Source: an uncultured Paracoccaceae bacterium | GTDB taxonomy: Bacteria > Pseudomonadota > Alphaproteobacteria > Rhodobacterales > Rhodobacteraceae | DNA length: 6,270 bases | Direction of reading: 5' to 3' | Assembly: GCA_937916485.1 (NCBI GenBank) | Contig: CALFSV010000200.1 | Span: forward strand, 1 to 6,270 | Shown: positions 1 through 5,946 of the stretch, piece by piece | How the letters are laid out: each line of letters starts with the position of its first letter | Position numbering within the stretch: the stretch's first letter is position 1 | Notes under the pieces: model-generated | The model's input: only the letters and a program-made list of their open reading frames with translations | What the model was told of the DNA's origin: nothing | The model's database searches: none | Position numbers and translations under genes: made by a program

Positions 1-126
1 TAGATACTGACCGCTCAGAAAGAAAGTCATAGAACATCTACATTTCATGAACCTTTAACCGGGCGGCTGTCTGTGTCGTGTCCAATGGCAGGCCGCCAAG
101 GCGCCATTCGCCGCGTATTGGGCTGA

Positions 127-145
127 GATCCGCCAAAGGCGGATC
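127..145. repeat. Perfect 8-bp inverted repeat (hairpin)
   Basis: GATCCGCC and GGCGGATC flank an AAA loop, giving a perfect 8-bp stem with a 3-base loop. The stem ends 5 bases before the ATG at 151, so in RNA it would cover the place where a ribosome binding site for that frame should lie. No T-tract follows, so it is not a standard intrinsic terminator for plus-strand transcription. It could be a translational control hairpin, a protein-binding palindrome or a leftover repeat unit. Only the symmetry is certain. Confidence 0.6.
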
Positions 146-150
146 AGGCC

Positions 151-582
151 ATGATCAACGTCGGTGATTTAGCCGTCACGCCAAACTACCAACTCGCCCA
201 TCTGACGATGGTAGAATGCGATCTTTTTGCAGGTCGGATTGCGCAGGCGCGTCATCGTCTCGAGACGCAAATTGAGATGGATATTGTCTTGCCGCAATAT
301 CACTTCTTCCAGACGCTTTATGCCCTGATCGCGCTCCTTGCGAACGATATGAGCGCCGCAAGGCACCGTGCATTCGAGGCGTTCGAAGTCGCACCTTGGT
401 CGGATTGGGGCATCCTTGTCATGGCCGTGGTTCACGGGAAGGAGGTCCGGACGATCTCGCAGGGGATGGAAGCAAGGATCGCCAGATGCTCTCTGAATGC
501 CCGTCACTTTTGCGACTTGCCGATCCGTGACGACGCTCTTGTTGGGAGGCTTGTATCGCTTGCTGAAGGGGCGGGCCCATAA
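151..582 (+). CDS. Helical TPR-like protein, probable C-terminal piece of a larger protein
   Basis: A 143-residue frame predicted to be nearly all alpha-helical. Residues about 14-85 form successive helix pairs with small-residue packing (QLAHLTMVECDLFAGR, then HFFQTLYALIALLANDMSAA), the look of tetratricopeptide repeats. The end (DLPIRDDALVGRLVSLAEGAG) resembles the closing segment of alphaproteobacterial TPR proteins attached to adenylate-cyclase or winged-helix domains, so this may be the tail of such a protein. The frame is blocked by TGA at 124-126, and there is no good ribosome binding site before 151, where the hairpin at 127-145 sits. It therefore looks 5'-truncated or frameshifted rather than a complete gene. 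What is seen is the helical periodicity; the family link is inferred. It could also be a small independent protein. Confidence 0.5.
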   Translation: MINVGDLAVTPNYQLAHLTMVECDLFAGRIAQARHRLETQIEMDIVLPQYHFFQTLYALIALLANDMSAARHRAFEAFEVAPWSDWGILVMAVVHGKEVRTISQGMEARIARCSLNARHFCDLPIRDDALVGRLVSLAEGAGP

Positions 583-758
583 GCCGGCCCAACGCGGCCC
601 TTCGAAATCCGAAGTCGAACGGCATCTTTGTTCAACAGGCTGATGGTAAGCCCTGATCAAGAACGCGCAGCCGTGGCGAAAGTCGGGACTGCGCGCAGCA
701 ATTGCAAGAACGCGACCCATCGTTCGATTTTGGGGCAGGGCCTAAGTGCCCAGGAAAC
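583..758. other. Stretch without a recognisable gene
   Basis: This sits between two convergent genes. Short GC-rich arms GGGCC (573-577) and GGCCC (586-590) straddle the stop codon at 580-582, and a weak GGGCA/TGCCC pairing lies near 735-752 just past the end of the minus-strand gene. Neither has a T-tract, so no terminator is claimed. Open frames here gave no recognisable protein family. Confidence 0.4.
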
Positions 759-1271
759 CTATCTTTTGTCGAGAAAGCTGCAAGCCTCAAGGATCGTTTC
801 TGCAAGCCCGTCAAAGAACTGCGGCGAAGTCACATCAATCAACCCTGTGGCCACGTCGTCCGAACCGGCGGTCACATCGGTGGCCTTCTTTACGACGATC
901 CGTGTGCTCTTGTTGTTTAGCAGTTCACGATGGCTCGCGCCTGTCCCATGTTTCAAAACATTGATCGCCAAATAGTACTGGTGAAGCCGATCTGCGAGGT
1001 CGGCCTGCCCGGCCGCCAAAAGCGCCTCTTTTACTTTGCGCGACAGCGGGCCGCGTTTGAAATGGTGCTGCATCCGCGCTTCGAACACGGCGAAAATATC
1101 GACAGCGGCCAGTTCAATGGCGACGGTTTCGGATGCGATCTCTTTCGTCAGTTCGTCTGACAGGGTTTGGCCTTCCGACTGGTTCAGAATTTCCGTCATC
1201 CGATCTCGGGATGTTTTTGCGGTGGTCTGTGCCGCGCGGACAAGTTCCGGTAGGGGGAGTGAGGCTGCCAT
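759..1271 (-). CDS. Conserved-looking hypothetical helical protein, 170 aa
   Basis: I do not recognise this protein with certainty. The ATG at 1271-1269 was chosen because a strong Shine-Dalgarno GGAAGGA lies six bases upstream; the frame is open further upstream but without a comparable site. The product is soluble and mostly helical. Its most distinctive part is residues about 50-117: a hydrophobic helix (AIELAAVDIFAVFEARMQHHF), a basic stretch, and then LHQYYLAINVLKHGTGASHREL. The NVLKHG turn recalls the conserved polar turn of HEPN-type helical domains, but the classical R-x4-6-H spacing is not clearly present, so that link is only a hint. A more variable C-terminal part ends FLDKR before TAG. 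It is preceded by, and one base overlapping with, a short hydrophobic frame (TAATG), suggesting it was the downstream member of an operon. Unlike most neighbours it has no internal lesion. Confidence 0.75.
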   Translation of the reverse strand: MAASLPLPELVRAAQTTAKTSRDRMTEILNQSEGQTLSDELTKEIASETVAIELAAVDIFAVFEARMQHHFKRGPLSRKVKEALLAAGQADLADRLHQYYLAINVLKHGTGASHRELLNNKSTRIVVKKATDVTAGSDDVATGLIDVTSPQFFDGLAETILEACSFLDKR

Positions 1272-1342
1272 TATTCGTCCTTCCAAGCGTTGCGACACCC
1301 ATAAGCTAAAAGTGCGCCAATGACAGGGCCGATTGGGGTCAT
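1271..1342 (-). CDS. Short hydrophobic frame coupled to the 170-aa gene (small ORF or truncated gene tail)
   Basis: A 23-residue frame with a hydrophobic middle (IGPVIGALLAYGC) and a charged end (NAWKDE). Its TAA shares one base with the ATG of the downstream gene (TAATG), a typical arrangement for translational coupling. The start at 1342 has only a weak GAGAG upstream. The frame stays open further upstream, into DNA that is the antisense of the CDF transporter remnant beginning at 1345. It may therefore be the 3' tail of a membrane-protein gene cut off at about 1343, rather than a true small protein. No family is recognised. Confidence 0.35.
   Translation of the reverse strand: MTPIGPVIGALLAYGCRNAWKDE
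1278..1284 (-). promoter_or_regulatory. Ribosome binding site of the 170-aa protein
   Basis: On the minus strand the sequence is GGAAGGA, then six bases, then ATG at 1271-1269. This near-consensus site decides the start of the 170-aa protein and excludes the longer open frame that begins further upstream. Confidence 0.75.
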
Positions 1343-1344
1343 AG

Positions 1345-1610
1345 GCTCTCGTTCGCTGGGGAGTAGCTGCATCACAGCGAAATCCCTGCTTTGCCTTTGG
1401 CACCTAAAAATGTGCGACCTTGCTGCCTTTGGAAGCGCTACCATCTTGGCCATCGTCACGCCACTGATCGGTTGGGAAAGCCTTGTGCGGCTGGGCAACC
1501 CGGTTCCGATCAGCTTTGACAAAGCGACACTTGTGGCTGTCCTTGGTCAGATCGTGAACCTTGTGACCGCGTGGCTGCATGTCCTCGCTTCTGGAGAGTT
1601 CGCACAGTAG
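1345..1610 (+). pseudogene. CDF cation-efflux transporter fragment (DmeF-like), frameshifted
   Basis: This is a remnant of a cation diffusion facilitator, the inner-membrane antiporters that export Co, Ni or Zn. Part A (1345-1404) reads ALVRWGVAASQRNPCFAFGT and stops at TAA 1405-1407. Part B (1407-1610) continues in another frame as KMCDLAAFGSATILAIV, then PLIGWESLVRLGNPVPISF and VAVLGQIVNLVTAWL. Joined, they recreate the family's loop FGTGKxGDLAAF, the next membrane helix, the RL-NPVPISF segment and the following helix. A net loss of one base at about 1405-1408 explains the break. The N-terminal helices with the first metal-site motif, the His-rich loop and the cytoplasmic domain are all absent; the frame ends at TAG just after the position where the His-rich loop would begin. 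Assignment to DmeF rather than another CDF subgroup is from remembered family sequence. Confidence 0.6.
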
Positions 1611-1975
1611 ACCCTCGATAGTCCGAAATGTGGCACGATGCACGAATGGCCGGTCTGGGACGGCAAGGCAACGCCCCCGCCGCGCCCGAAACGGTGGCCG
1701 AGGCATCTGGAACGCCGCCACTGAGACCGGCGACCGCCTGCGTTTCCGCGCGGTCGAGGATGCGGTGCGTCTGTTGGACGAGCGCAGGAGCCGGGATGAC
1801 GCGTGTTTCATCGAAGGCCTCAACAAAATGATGCGTGACTGAGGCGATACAGGCACTTGTCAGCTAGAGGCAGGATAACGTGGCACAAAGAAGCTGTGCA
1901 GAAACGACATCTTGCAACGATACAGCGGTCTTTTCTGACTGGAACACAATAATGACCGCGAAACTCTGGCGCAAC
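1611..1975. other. Stretch without an identifiable gene
   Basis: About 365 bp between the transporter fragment and the end of the cytochrome frame. Open frames on both strands give arginine- and proline-rich shadow-like translations, except for a more protein-like tail at 1723-1842 listed separately. From 1860 to 1975 I see no gene, no strong hairpin and no RNA gene. Confidence 0.4.
1723..1842 (+). other. Unidentified open fragment, possible gene 3' end
   Basis: A plus-strand frame ends at TGA 1840-1842 with a protein-like 39-residue tail containing FRAVEDAVRLLDERRSRDDA and then GLNKMMRD. The composition is that of a helical, charged small protein rather than an antisense shadow. No start with a ribosome binding site is visible, and upstream residues in this frame are Arg-rich and unconvincing, so it may be the remains of a small gene whose 5' part is frameshifted. 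No family is recognised. Confidence 0.25.
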
Positions 1976-2614
1976 TCAAGGCTTGAACCGCCACATTCGC
2001 GAAAGAGGCGCAGACCGCATGAAGTGATGGAGTGTGGCCATGCCTGCATGAGCGATTAGATAGACCCAAACGAGGTTCGCCCAAGCGGAATGAACCGTCA
2101 TTGCCAAGGAACCGTCAGGTTCGGGCGACTGAATACCTATCCAGACTTGCGCCGCGTATACACCTCCGCTCACCGTCATCGCCGTCATGAGAAGAAGGCC
2201 GAGGCCATGCACAGCGGATGCAAGCGTAACGGCTTCTTCATAATCAGGAAGGCGGCTCCGCAAGGCAATGCGCAGGTGATTGGACAGATCCGCGATGACC
2301 GCCTAGCGACGCGCGGCAGAAAGCCACGGAAACAGAGCACCATACGGTGTTCCATGTTTGCGGAAGGTCAGCGCCAGCCAGAACAATAGTGCGAAAGTCA
2401 GTGCCGCAAATCCGGCATAGCGGTGGATCTGAAAGATGGCATCGCCCATCGATGTTTCGGATGGGCCTTGCATGATCAGACCGCTGGCAATCTGGGTGCA
2501 GATGGACAGGGCAAGGCCGGCATGGACCAGACGGGAGGAAAGCGCATGGTGATCGGCCTGAGGGGTTTCGAACGCGAGTGACATTTGCGGGTGTGCCTTG
2601 TGAACGGGATACAC
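1976..2614 (-). pseudogene. Cytochrome b561-type membrane protein interrupted by an amber codon
   Basis: The frame encodes a four-helix di-haem cytochrome b of the b561/Ni-hydrogenase cytochrome b type, which passes electrons across the inner membrane. Helix 1 contains SRLVHAGLALSICTQIASGL, helix 2 IHRYAGFAALTFALLFWLAL, helix 3 AVHGLGLLLMTAMTVSGG, and helix 4 WVYLIAHAGMATLHHF. Candidate haem-ligand histidines are present in all four. A single TAG at 2305-2303 lies in the loop between helices 2 and 3 (SAARR, stop, AVIADLSNHL). Both halves are in exactly the same frame, so restoring one codon restores the whole protein of about 200 residues. The likeliest start is the ATG at 2584 (MSLAF); a GTG at 2614 would add ten residues. 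The partial kinase gene lies directly upstream on the same strand. Unless the amber is read through, only a two-helix product is made. Confidence 0.8.
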
Positions 2615-2659
2615 CCTTCATATGGCTGGTTCGGTGGTACTTGGTGTTGCCGCATCCTT

Positions 2660-3049
2660 GCGTTTTTGCAAGAACCGCTGGCGTCGCCGTGGTTTGCGCG
2701 AACAGGATGGACGATTTCAGTCCGGGTGCGTTGTGCTTCGAGCACAAGTTTGGTGTGATGATGATCGGCGATGGCCGCGACAAGACTAAGCCCCAGTCCG
2801 GTTCCGGGCACCGACCGGCTGGTATCGAGACGAACGAAACGCTCCAGCACCCGCGTGCGATCGGCTTCGGGTATACCGGGGCCATCGTCGAAGACCGCAA
2901 GAAACGGATGTTCGCCGCGCATGCCGACAGTGATGCGGATAACGGCGGGGGGCGGACAATGCTCGACGGCATTGACCACGAGGTTGGTTAAGGCTGCAGG
3001 TCGCTGTTGCCTTAGCCAACAAATGGGGGCCGGTAGGTCAGATCGGTTT
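2660..3049 (-). pseudogene. Sensor histidine kinase remnant, ATP-binding domain only, several frame breaks
   Basis: The minus strand carries the catalytic (HATPase) domain of a two-component sensor kinase in order: N box LTNLVVNAVEH, G1 box FDDGPGIP, F box ERFVRLDTS, and G2 box GTGLGLSLVAAIADHHH. After KLVLE at about 2738 the expected ending (APGLKSSILF) continues in a different frame, consistent with a one-base insertion near 2732-2737. Before the N box, pieces of the expected sequence (DLPAPI, then GNSDLQ) appear in different frames between about 3049 and 2996, so at least one more indel is present. The sensor region, HAMP and phospho-accepting His segment are all missing. The fragment ends where the mprF upstream region begins. 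The cytochrome frame follows on the same strand, so the two may once have been co-transcribed. The 3' limit is approximate. Confidence 0.75.
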
Positions 3050-3169
3050 TCCAAGGACTTACTAATTCGTGGGAACCAGTGGCTCGGAGAATTAACGACT
3101 TTCAGATAGCGTTTCCAAAGGGTAGGCGCGTGCCGAACACCCATTATCTCAAACGTATCGGAGCGCAAA
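3050..3169 (+). promoter_or_regulatory. mprF upstream region
   Basis: About 120 bp between the kinase remnant and mprF, moderately AT-rich for this DNA, where the mprF promoter should lie. No convincing sigma-70 -35/-10 pair was found. Two similar blocks, GTTTTCCAAGG at 3046-3056 and GTTTCCAAAGGG at 3111-3122, lie 65 bases apart and could be a chance direct repeat or regulator half-sites. Confidence 0.35.
3160..3163 (+). promoter_or_regulatory. Ribosome binding site of mprF
   Basis: GGAG is followed by six bases (CGCAAA) and then ATG at 3170. This sets the mprF start. Confidence 0.7.
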
Positions 3170-5755
3170 ATGGCCGGGCGGAACTTTCAATTTTTGCGAG
3201 CTGCCGCACCCATCCTACTTGGCATCATGCTGTTTGCGCTGGGCCTTTACGCGCTCTACCACCTCCTGAAACCCGTTAATCCGGCCGATGTGGCGGCCCA
3301 GATCAAGGCGACGCCAGTGAACGCTCTGGCTGCTGCCTTGGGGGCCACGGTGGTCGGCTATGTTGCGCTGATCTTTTATGACTGGTTTGGACTACGCTTT
3401 ATTGGAAAGCGATTGGACCGTGGGATCGTCGCGCTTGGCGGTTTCCTTGGTTATGCGTTCGGCAACACGATTGGTGTCAGTGTCGTGTCCGGAGGGGCGG
3501 TGCGCTACCGGATCTACTCGGCCGTAGGTCTGAACGCGTTTGAGGTGGCAGCGATTTCGGGCTATATCGCCGTCGCCCTGGGGACTGGCCTCACCATCGT
3601 TGGCGTGGGCGCACTCGCTGTGCATCCGGGCGCGGTCGGTGTCTATCTGCCCTATACTTCAGGCACAATTCAGATTGTCGCTGCCGCTATCGTGGGGCTA
3701 TCGATTGTGGCGATCGGCTGGATCTCTGCGTCCCAGCGCGCCCTGAGCATTCGCGGTCACGAATTGCGCCTTCCGCCGCCCGGCGACCTTGGCGGGCAGC
3801 TTTTTGTCGCCCTGATCGATATCGCCGCGGCGTCTTTCGCGCTTTGGGTGCTGCTTCCTGCGGGCAAGCCTGATTATGCGACTTTCGTTGCCGTCTACGC
3901 CGCCGCCACAATGATCGGTGTGCTTAGCCATGTTCCTGGCGGGATCGGGGTGTTCGAGACGGTTGTCATCAGCACGCTTCCGGCCGCGGTATCGGTCGCG
4001 GATGCCGCCGCAGCGCTGCTGCTATTCCGGCTCGTCTATTACCTTGTGCCCTTTGCGCTCGCGTTTCTGCTGGTTGCGTTGAACGAAATCCGGCTGGCCA
4101 GCGGCCTTGGCAGTCGCCTTCTTGCACGTGCGCCGGCTCTGCAACCGGCGTTTGGTACTCTGCACGGGTTTTCCCCCGGTCTCGTCGGTGCTGTCGTCTT
4201 TGGGTTCGGGGTCTGGCTGCTGCTTGTCACGATGTTGCCCTCGGTTCGCATCGGAGCCATCGCCGAAAGGGATTTTGTCGGCGCGCTCTTGTTGGAAGGC
4301 GGGACCATCGCATCGGCAATGGCCGGCGTCGCCTTGATAATCGTGTCACACGGCCTGGCGCGTCGGGTTTCTTCGGCGTGGTGGTTCGCCATCGGCGCGC
4401 TGCTGACGGGTGCTGTCGCGTCACTTCTCAACGATTTCGGTTTCCAGAATGCGGCGTTCCTCGGAACAGGCGCACTCCTGCTGCTACCCTTTAGGGAAGC
4501 CTTCGATCGACCTGGCCTACTGACCGCTGGCGTTTTCGACGTGCGTTGGTTTGCTACGGTGATTGGTGTCGGTATGGCTGCTGCCGCGTTCTTCTTTTTC
4601 GTCCACAAAGCCGTGCCATATTCGAATGACCTGTGGTCGGAGTTCTCGCGCAACTCGAATACGCCCCGCGCACTGAGGGCGGCGCTGGCGGCAACGGCGC
4701 TCCTGTTCCTTTTCGCGGTCTACCTCCTCATACGGCCGATCCGAAAAAAGCTTCCCGAGGATGCAAATCCGGAAACGATCCTGCAAGCCGCTGCGCTTTG
4801 CGCTGAGGCGGGAGATCCGCAAGCATGGCTAAGCCAGACTGGTGACAAGCGGTTCCTGTTTTCCGAAACGGACAGAGCGTTCATCATGTATGCCGTTCGA
4901 GGCCCATCATGGGTTGCGCTTGGAGACCCGGTTGGTGACCCGACCGAATTCGAGGCGCTCGTATGGTCTTTCGCCGATCAAGCTGCCCGGTCCAATGCAC
5001 GCCCGGTTTTCTATGAAGTCAGCGCACGTCACCTGGCTCTTTGGGTGGAGCTTGGTCTGACACTCCACAAGGTTGGCGAGGAAGCTGTGGTCTGCTTGCC
5101 TGACTTCAGCCTTGCGGGAGGGCGGTTCAAGACCATGCGTGCGGCGCTGAACAAGCGCCAGCGGGATGGATATGAATGCGTCGTGCTGCCCCCGCCACAT
5201 GATCCAGCTCTGATTGCCGAATTGCGCAATATCTCGGACGCCTGGCTTGGCGGCAAGACCGGACGGGAGAAGGGCTTTTCGGTCGGGCGCTTCGATCCCG
5301 ACTACCTTGCGTTTTCCGACATCTCTGTTGTGCGAAAAGATGGACGCATCGTCGCCTTCGCAAACATCCTGACGTCGTCCGCCGGACAGCATGTTGCGAT
5401 CGATCTGATGCGATATTTTCCGAACGAAGCCTCGGGCCTGATGGAGTACATGTTTCTCAGCTTGATCGAGCACTATAAGGCGCAGGGGGCGGAAGAACTA
5501 AGCCTCGGGACGGCCCCCCTCTCGGGGCTCTCCGAGCGATCGGTCGCAAAGTCGTGGAACAGGTTCGGGCGGCTGATCTACCGCCATGGCGGCACGTTCT
5601 ACAATTTTGAGGGGCTGCGTGCCTTCAAGCAGAAGTTTCAACCGGAATGGCGCCCGCGCTATCTGGCATTGCCACCTAATGTGTCGCCCATTCGCGCGAT
5701 GGGCGACGTCGCTCTGCTGATTGCGGGCTCGGCGCGCGGACTGATCGCGAAGTGA
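3170..5755 (+). CDS. mprF: Bifunctional phosphatidylglycerol aminoacyltransferase/flippase MprF
   Basis: MprF transfers an amino acid, classically lysine from Lys-tRNA, to phosphatidylglycerol and flips the product to the outer leaflet, lowering net negative charge and giving resistance to cationic peptides; rhizobial homologues (LpiA) are linked to acid tolerance. The 861 residues match the usual size. Residues about 10-310 form the flippase-type membrane domain, with GNTIGVSVVSGGAVRYRIYS near 98-117 and LSHVPGGIGVFE at 252-263. Further membrane helices run to about 522. The cytoplasmic GNAT-like synthase domain (LPG_synthase_C/DUF2156) spans about 530-840, with GDPVGDP at 585-591, DLMRY at 745-749, LGTAPLSGL at 779-787 and the hallmark NFEGLRAFKQKF-x-PEWRPRYLA at 812-833. 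The ATG has a GGAG site six bases upstream. No frame break is seen. No acvB-like partner follows; the next recognisable gene is a broken ABC ATPase. Whether it adds Lys, Ala or another residue cannot be read from sequence. Confidence 0.95.
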   Translation: MAGRNFQFLRAAAPILLGIMLFALGLYALYHLLKPVNPADVAAQIKATPVNALAAALGATVVGYVALIFYDWFGLRFIGKRLDRGIVALGGFLGYAFGNTIGVSVVSGGAVRYRIYSAVGLNAFEVAAISGYIAVALGTGLTIVGVGALAVHPGAVGVYLPYTSGTIQIVAAAIVGLSIVAIGWISASQRALSIRGHELRLPPPGDLGGQLFVALIDIAAASFALWVLLPAGKPDYATFVAVYAAATMIGVLSHVPGGIGVFETVVISTLPAAVSVADAAAALLLFRLVYYLVPFALAFLLVALNEIRLASGLGSRLLARAPALQPAFGTLHGFSPGLVGAVVFGFGVWLLLVTMLPSVRIGAIAERDFVGALLLEGGTIASAMAGVALIIVSHGLARRVSSAWWFAIGALLTGAVASLLNDFGFQNAAFLGTGALLLLPFREAFDRPGLLTAGVFDVRWFATVIGVGMAAAAFFFFVHKAVPYSNDLWSEFSRNSNTPRALRAALAATALLFLFAVYLLIRPIRKKLPEDANPETILQAAALCAEAGDPQAWLSQTGDKRFLFSETDRAFIMYAVRGPSWVALGDPVGDPTEFEALVWSFADQAARSNARPVFYEVSARHLALWVELGLTLHKVGEEAVVCLPDFSLAGGRFKTMRAALNKRQRDGYECVVLPPPHDPALIAELRNISDAWLGGKTGREKGFSVGRFDPDYLAFSDISVVRKDGRIVAFANILTSSAGQHVAIDLMRYFPNEASGLMEYMFLSLIEHYKAQGAEELSLGTAPLSGLSERSVAKSWNRFGRLIYRHGGTFYNFEGLRAFKQKFQPEWRPRYLALPPNVSPIRAMGDVALLIAGSARGLIAK

Positions 5756-5946
5756 CCTCGTGAGTATCTCTCTCGACCACATTCTCAATCGGCTTCACGC
5801 TCGCGGTCGCGACAACCTTCGCGGACATGGTTGTGGTGATGACGACCAAGGCCGCGCCGAAACTCGCGGAATGATCCTGCACACGTGAACAACAAAACGG
5901 CCCTGGCCAGCGCTGGGCCCGGACACTTCCTGAAAGGACCCATTCC
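5756..5946. other. mprF-ABC intergenic stretch with short open fragment and palindrome
   Basis: No full gene is seen. One plus-strand frame, open from 5764 to TGA 5872-5874, reads FSIGFTLAVATTFADMVVVM and then TTKAAPKLAE, a membrane-segment-like piece without a start codon that could be a gene scrap. At 5907-5916 CCAGCGCTGG is a perfect 10-bp palindrome, and GGCCC (5899-5903) can pair with GGGCC (5915-5919). No T-tract follows, so a terminator is not claimed. Confidence 0.35.
5933..5938 (+). promoter_or_regulatory. Ribosome binding site of the ABC ATPase frame
   Basis: AAAGGA lies eight bases before the ATG at 5947. It is a good site still attached to a damaged gene, implying recent inactivation or sequence error. 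Confidence 0.6.

Noticed and set aside
600..660. TTTGTTCAACAGGC resembling the terminal repeat of IS6/IS5-type elements
   Set aside because: The match is partial, no partner repeat or transposase frame was found nearby, and no target duplication is visible.
169..720. A 183-codon minus-strand open frame opposite the TPR-like frame
   Set aside because: The translation is rich in Arg, Pro and His without domain character, and it lies antisense to a better plus-strand frame; it is a shadow.
1404..1856. A 150-codon minus-strand open frame
   Set aside because: It is antisense to the CDF remnant, is very Arg/Ser-rich and shows no recognisable motif.
2244..2972. A 242-codon minus-strand open frame as a gene of its own
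   Set aside because: Only a short part (about 2690-2736) carries kinase-like ending sequence; the rest is an off-frame reading of the kinase and cytochrome remnants.
4907..5473. A 188-codon minus-strand open frame inside mprF
   Set aside because: It is antisense to the conserved MprF synthase domain, with no start signal and no family character.
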